Shown here: piece after piece, positions 47,700-52,035 of the stretch
How positions within the stretch are numbered: the stretch's first letter is position 1
Layout of the letters: each line of letters starts with the position of its first letter
NCBI GenBank assembly: GCA_036268055.1
Contig: DATAUW010000022.1
Location: forward strand, 1-52,035
Length of the DNA: 52,035 nucleotides
From: Verrucomicrobiia bacterium
GTDB taxonomy: Bacteria; Verrucomicrobiota; Verrucomicrobiia; Limisphaerales; Pedosphaeraceae
Direction of reading: 5' to 3'
The notes under the pieces: generated by a model
Told to the model about the DNA's origin: nothing
Database searches by the model: none
The model's input: the letters and a program-made list of their open reading frames with translations, nothing else
Program-made: the position numbers and the translations under genes

Positions 47700-50600
47700 T
47701 TATTGAACAAAATATCTCAAGAAAAGTCCCGATTTTGAAACGCTTATAGGCACCAGATTAGTGATCGTTCCACCGGTTCCGGCGGTGATGCTGTTGGTTG
47801 CCCAAACCACCGGCGGCGCCAGATTGGTCGTCGTCAACAGGTAGTAATTGAATCCACTAACCGTCGCAACATTGACCACCAGGTTTTTGCCGAGGCTGTC
47901 TATGCCAGGCGGCAGGATGGTCGGCGCGGGCGGGGCGATTATCCCCGTTGTAAGCGTCAAACTGGTGCTGCCGTCAGTTGCGCCAACCAGGGCCACCATG
48001 TCGCCGGCTGCGGAATAAGCAATCGGATAAGTGCCGGTCGCAAATCCGGTGGTGTCGAAGCTGATGCTGAAATCTCCCATCGCATCATTGACCGTCGTGG
48101 TCTGCGTGCTTCCGTTGATGGTCACGCTGACCACGGTGTTGCTGGCCAGAAATACCGGCGCGCTGTCCACCGTTGCGCTTACTTTGCCAGACAACGTCAC
48201 ACTGGTGCTGCCGCTGGCGATCGTGGGACTGGACAAACCGAAGAACGCTGGCGCCCATGCGGGAGCGCCGGTGAACGCGATATTGGCATACGATAAATAC
48301 ATTTCCGTTGCCACAAGGGTGTTGCCATCAAATACCGGGATTCCCAACGCCGTCAAATCGGCCAGATTAAATGCCCCCCAATTGGTCAGCGGAGCGATGT
48401 AATGCGTCCACTCGCCTCCGGTTCCAGCTTGGAAAAGCACGATATCAGGCCACGTTCCCCGTTGATAGCTCGGGTTGCCGCCGACAGGCAGTTGAAGGCT
48501 GAGTTGTATGGCCTGAACCTGGCCGAACTCGTCCCAACCGGCTTGGTTTTTTATGTCCATTTCGAGAGACTTGTATGTGCTGACATTCAAGTTTTGGCCA
48601 AATATTTTTTGGATTCCCTGGCTTGATCCGGTGCCCCCAGGACCAAATATGGCGTCCATGATCAGGCATTCGCTTGAGGGGCCGCTCGGGGGAGCGTCTG
48701 GGTAAGCATATATCTGCGGGGTGCCATTAAGCACAGACCACCCGTTGGTATCGCTGTCGGTATTGAAGACGCCAATATAATTGGTAAGGAAGGCCACCAC
48801 CGGAACGGCGCTAACCTGTCCTGAATTGGCGCTGGTGCCGAACCCGTTCACGGTACTTACCTCATAGTAATACCGCGTCCCGTCGGTTACCGATGTATCA
48901 ATAAAACTGTTCGTGTCTGAACTTCCGATTTCAGTGAAACCGCTGCCGCTGGTGGTTGAACGCAAGACATTGAAGCTGGTCGCGCCCAGTTGGTTGTTCC
49001 AACTTAAGTCCACTTGGTTGACATCCGCAGTCGCTGTCAAACCTGTCACCACCGTAGGCGGCCCCATTGCAACGGCACTGGCTTGCGCCGAAAACACGCT
49101 CGTGCCGCCAGAACCCACGGCCTGCACGACATAAAAATAAGGGTTCCAGTCTGTCACGCTGGTATCGGTGTAAGTGGTGGAAGCATTGCCGGTATTAGTA
49201 GCGATCACAGTGAAGCCGGTGCCACTCGTCGTCGAGCGCAGCACGATGTAGCCAGACGCTCCACCACCCGAACTGTCAGCCCATGTCAAATTAATCCGGT
49301 TCGTCTGCCCCGTCGCCGTCACGTTTATCGGGGCGGTCAAAACTATCAGCGGCGAGAATATCTCAGCCGCCTCATCCATGTGCGTGGAGCCTCCCGTGGC
49401 CACCGCCGATATGGTGGAGTCACCAGCCGCCAGATTAGTGACATAACCCATGGCGCACTGGTTGCCACCGGGACGGGGATTGATACTGGCTGTTTGCCCG
49501 CTTGTTGATGTGAAGGTGACGTTGTTCCCGCCGCCGCCGTTGTAATTTATGCTCATCAACGCCGCTGCAGAACCAACTACAGTGTCGGACGGCGTATCAA
49601 GAAACAGAGTTGTGCCGTCCTGGCCTATGCCGAGACCGGTCGGAATAACCGTCGTGTCAACCCCTCTAAAGGTATAGGCCTGCATGAACATGTTATTGTG
49701 GCTTGAGTTGGTATCCGTGCCAATAATGAAGCCGGTGCCTGGTAATGGATCCATGACATAATATAGAGTGGTCCAAATCCAAGTGAACTGACCGCTGTTC
49801 GTCGCAATGCCGACGCTGATAGGCTGGATAGTCCCAAAAGTCGCATTGCTCCACACCAGGTTTGCGCCCGGATACCCCGCGGGGCCGCTATTATCATTGT
49901 CTTGCACCGCAACCACCAGGACGCTGGCGCCTTGAGATACTGCGAAGGGCTGGACTATATTGCTGACGGCGCCCACGGTGGCAGTGGTATTTAGCGAACC
50001 ATCAAGCAGGGCGATTCCCGTGCCGATTGCCGGCATGAACACGGCGGCGGCGAGCGTGCATTTTGTTGCTCCGCCCGCATCGGACATGCCGATTGTCGTG
50101 GCGCCGGCTCCAAGGCCGCTCACAAAACCAAAAGACTGTTCCTGGTTATTAAGAACATTGTGTGTAGTTGAGGAACCGCTCGTGGAAGTCTGCGTTATAG
50201 CCTGGCCGGAATTTCCATCAAAACTGAGCGCCGCCGCCCACGCACCCGCCGGAGTCTTGGCTGAAGTAGTGACCGAAAGAGTCGTAGCAGACGCACTCGT
50301 GGTAGAGTAAGTGACAGGAGCGACGGTTGTATCCACGCCGGCAAGCGTGACTGGCATCATGGTCAGGCCCTGGACCAAACTAGTTCCATTAGTATCGGAG
50401 CCTGAAATAGTGCCACTGCCCGGAGCCGGGTTGAAGAGATAAAAGATATCGCAATCCGAGAATGTCGAGGTGCCACTCGCCTGCGAAATTGCCCGAACAA
50501 GAGTCTGAATAGTTCCAGTCGTGGCATTACTCCAGGTTATGGTTGAGGGTGAGGAGTTATTACTCTGCTGATTTCTATCCCATAGTTCGACTACCATCAC

Positions 50601-52035
50601 GCTGGCTCCCTGAGAGACTGCGAAGCTTGAACTGATATTGGATCCAGCCCCACTGGCAACAGTGGTTATTGAGTTGGTTCCGCCATCAAGCAGAGCAATG
50701 TTTCCCGACAAGCCGGTTAGCAAAGCAAAAAATGGTATCGCGCTGGCTTGCGTTGACGGGGAGCTGGTACCGCCCGAATCCACAGCTTCCACCACATAAA
50801 AGTAGGTCGTCCCGTCATACACGCTGGTATCTATGTAATTGGTGGAACCGATGCCGCTGAGAGTGGCCACCGCAATGTAGTTGCTGCCACTGGTGATCGA
50901 GCGCAGCACAATATAAGTGGTTGAAAACCCGCCCGAGGTATCAGACCACGACAAGGCAACCCGGTTAGTCTGCGCCGTTGCTGCCAAATTGATTGGCGCC
51001 GTCGGCGGCGGCAACGGAATGCTGCTGACCTGGGCTGACAAGGAACTTGTACCCGCCGCGTCCACGGCTTCCACCACATAAAAATAGGTGGTGGCACTGA
51101 TACCGCTGGTGTCGGTGAAACTGGTCGAGGCGTTTCCGGTATTGGTCACGATCGGGCCATAGCCGGTGCCGCTCGTCGTCGAGCGCAGCACAATATAACT
51201 GGTCGCGAGGCCGCCCGAACTATCAAGCCAGGACAAAGTTGTCCGGAGGTTTCCCGGCGTTGCAACTACGTTCGTCGGGGCCGATGGGATCGGCGGAGTA
51301 GCCGCGCCAGGAGACGGACCGAAGACGGCCACGCCCAGCGCCATCTTTTGATTGCCCGCGCCGGCGCCCGCGTTTGCCGTAATCGTACTGCTGCCGGCTG
51401 AGAGATCCGCCACATAGCCCAACACGGATGCGATCCCCGCATTGGTCTCGGCGTCCGTCACCGTGCCGCTTGATGCGGCAATATTCATGAGCAAATTGGC
51501 AGTGCCATAACTGCTGCTCAACACCGCCCAATCGGAGGCCTGAGTGCTGCTCGACAAAGTGACTGCAACGGAGGTGGTGGACCCATTATTGGTGGTGTAA
51601 GTGACGGGAAAAGAGTTGGTGTCAACGCCGCTCAGGGTATAAGCCTGCATGACCATCGCGGATGGGATGGTCCCCGACGTGTCCGTGGCCGTAATGTTGG
51701 TTGTGCCCGGTTCGGGATTGAAGAGATAATAAATATCACTATCTGCAAATGTGCTTGTCGTGTTATTGACGGAAATCGCCCGGATAAGGGCCTGAGCGCC
51801 ATGCCCAGGGGCGGTCCATGTCAAGATCGCAGGCGAGACATTTCCGGCGACATTATTCCTGTCCAACAGCGAGACGACCAGCACACTGGCTCCGGGCGTC
51901 ACTGTAAAACTCTTGCTGACACTGGCAACATTGGCGCTGGTCGCCAGACTCGTCGAACCATCATGGATGGCTATTTGCGCGCGCGCGCTGCCGCAAAACA
52001 GAAGACCAGCCAGAGCCAAGCCGGCCACGACGCTT
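47700..52035 (-). CDS. Giant secreted fibronectin-III surface protein, N-terminus at window edge
   Basis: At least 1442 residues. The N-terminal signal core (AGLALAGLLFCGSARAQ) is visible, but its start codon may lie beyond the right edge. Three copies of a ~220-residue beta-rich module follow, each with SVLVV.L.DRN, F.D.DIYYLFNP-like sequence and a final GA..I...G.......A..VF.P. FN3 domains with the theme SYIVLRSTTSGTGY...TYFYVVEAVDAAGTSS lie between and after them, at least four. A carbohydrate-binding-like region (WPDIVLFQAGTGGEWTHYIAPLTNWG) and an Ig-like module close the protein. It ends GLFLRYFVQ, the usual surface-protein tail here. A role in adhesion or polysaccharide capture is likely. 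Confidence 0.8.
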   Translation of the reverse strand, partial: SVVAGLALAGLLFCGSARAQIAIHDGSTSLATSANVASVSKSFTVTPGASVLVVSLLDRNNVAGNVSPAILTWTAPGHGAQALIRAISVNNTTSTFADSDIYYLFNPEPGTTNITATDTSGTIPSAMVMQAYTLSGVDTNSFPVTYTTNNGSTTSVAVTLSSSTQASDWAVLSSSYGTANLLMNIAASSGTVTDAETNAGIASVLGYVADLSAGSSTITANAGAGAGNQKMALGVAVFGPSPGAATPPIPSAPTNVVATPGNLRTTLSWLDSSGGLATSYIVLRSTTSGTGYGPIVTNTGNASTSFTDTSGISATTYFYVVEAVDAAGTSSLSAQVSSIPLPPPTAPINLAATAQTNRVALSWSDTSGGFSTTYIVLRSITSGSNYIAVATLSGIGSTNYIDTSVYDGTTYFYVVEAVDSGGTSSPSTQASAIPFFALLTGLSGNIALLDGGTNSITTVASGAGSNISSSFAVSQGASVMVVELWDRNQQSNNSSPSTITWSNATTGTIQTLVRAISQASGTSTFSDCDIFYLFNPAPGSGTISGSDTNGTSLVQGLTMMPVTLAGVDTTVAPVTYSTTSASATTLSVTTSAKTPAGAWAAALSFDGNSGQAITQTSTSGSSTTHNVLNNQEQSFGFVSGLGAGATTIGMSDAGGATKCTLAAAVFMPAIGTGIALLDGSLNTTATVGAVSNIVQPFAVSQGASVLVVAVQDNDNSGPAGYPGANLVWSNATFGTIQPISVGIATNSGQFTWIWTTLYYVMDPLPGTGFIIGTDTNSSHNNMFMQAYTFRGVDTTVIPTGLGIGQDGTTLFLDTPSDTVVGSAAALMSINYNGGGGNNVTFTSTSGQTASINPRPGGNQCAMGYVTNLAAGDSTISAVATGGSTHMDEAAEIFSPLIVLTAPINVTATGQTNRINLTWADSSGGGASGYIVLRSTTSGTGFTVIATNTGNASTTYTDTSVTDWNPYFYVVQAVGSGGTSVFSAQASAVAMGPPTVVTGLTATADVNQVDLSWNNQLGATSFNVLRSTTSGSGFTEIGSSDTNSFIDTSVTDGTRYYYEVSTVNGFGTSANSGQVSAVPVVAFLTNYIGVFNTDSDTNGWSVLNGTPQIYAYPDAPPSGPSSECLIMDAIFGPGGTGSSQGIQKIFGQNLNVSTYKSLEMDIKNQAGWDEFGQVQAIQLSLQLPVGGNPSYQRGTWPDIVLFQAGTGGEWTHYIAPLTNWGAFNLADLTALGIPVFDGNTLVATEMYLSYANIAFTGAPAWAPAFFGLSSPTIASGSTSVTLSGKVSATVDSAPVFLASNTVVSVTINGSTQTTTVNDAMGDFSISFDTTGFATGTYPIAYSAAGDMVALVGATDGSTSLTLTTGIIAPPAPTILPPGIDSLGKNLVVNVATVSGFNYYLLTTTNLAPPVVWATNSITAGTGGTITNLVPISVSKSGLFLRYFVQ

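Noticed and set aside
1-52035. CRISPR array or ribosomal RNA genes
   Set aside because: No regularly spaced direct repeats with unique spacers, and no conserved rRNA segments, were seen on either strand.

Overview
The window looks like a chromosomal segment of a GC-rich member of the Verrucomicrobiota, probably close to the Pedosphaera/Limisphaerales group. This is inferred from gene content, not from a database search. The supporting content is: a formylglycine-type domain behind a planctomycete-type cytochrome domain, several Tat-exported Gfo/Idh/MocA oxidoreductases, two DUF1080 proteins, xylose-isomerase-like TIM barrels, an XylR-type regulator, very large secreted repeat proteins, and dense families of short hairpin repeats between genes.

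Positions 1-12.6 kb are mostly minus-strand housekeeping and accessory genes: a FGE/cytochrome fusion, queD, a luxE-small ORF-luxC operon for reducing acyl groups to aldehydes without luciferase, a secreted BCP-type peroxiredoxin, an oxidoreductase plus TIM-barrel pair, and an FMN reductase. A frameshifted exported protein and efp follow. Several repeat families sit between them. Positions 12.8-17.5 kb hold a small lipoprotein and a DUF2950 protein. Next is an ECF42-like module (VOC protein, YciI protein, TPR-tailed sigma factor) with two matching promoter-like motifs, then a PAS-AraC regulator. Positions 17.5-22 kb carry a three-gene sugar operon (TIM barrel, exported TIM barrel, Tat-exported oxidoreductase) facing a GH43 arabinanase-like protein.

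From about 22.7 to 35.7 kb lies a decayed mobile island at a tRNA-Leu gene. It contains a tyrosine-integrase N-terminal scrap, a large serine recombinase without its catalytic domain, a conjugation ATPase without its N-terminus, a Toprim primase fragment and a replication-relaxation protein. It also contains three copies of one hairpin type and a hairpin-rich non-coding stretch. An AT-richer cargo operon inside it encodes a 2247-residue secreted protein with a C-terminal alpha/beta-hydrolase, plus an exported partner.

Positions 35.8-47.6 kb form a second glycan region. It has a minus-strand operon (oxidoreductase, DUF1080, oxidoreductase), an XylR-type regulator, and a divergent SIS-HAD-PfkB-DUF1080 run. 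It also has a decayed glycoside-hydrolase tail and an unusual secreted cysteine-hydrolase/GH29 fucosidase fusion. The likely theme is uptake-side oxidation and cleavage of glycosides, followed by isomerisation and phosphorylation of the sugar. The window ends inside a giant fibronectin-III surface protein whose N-terminal start lies at or beyond the right edge.
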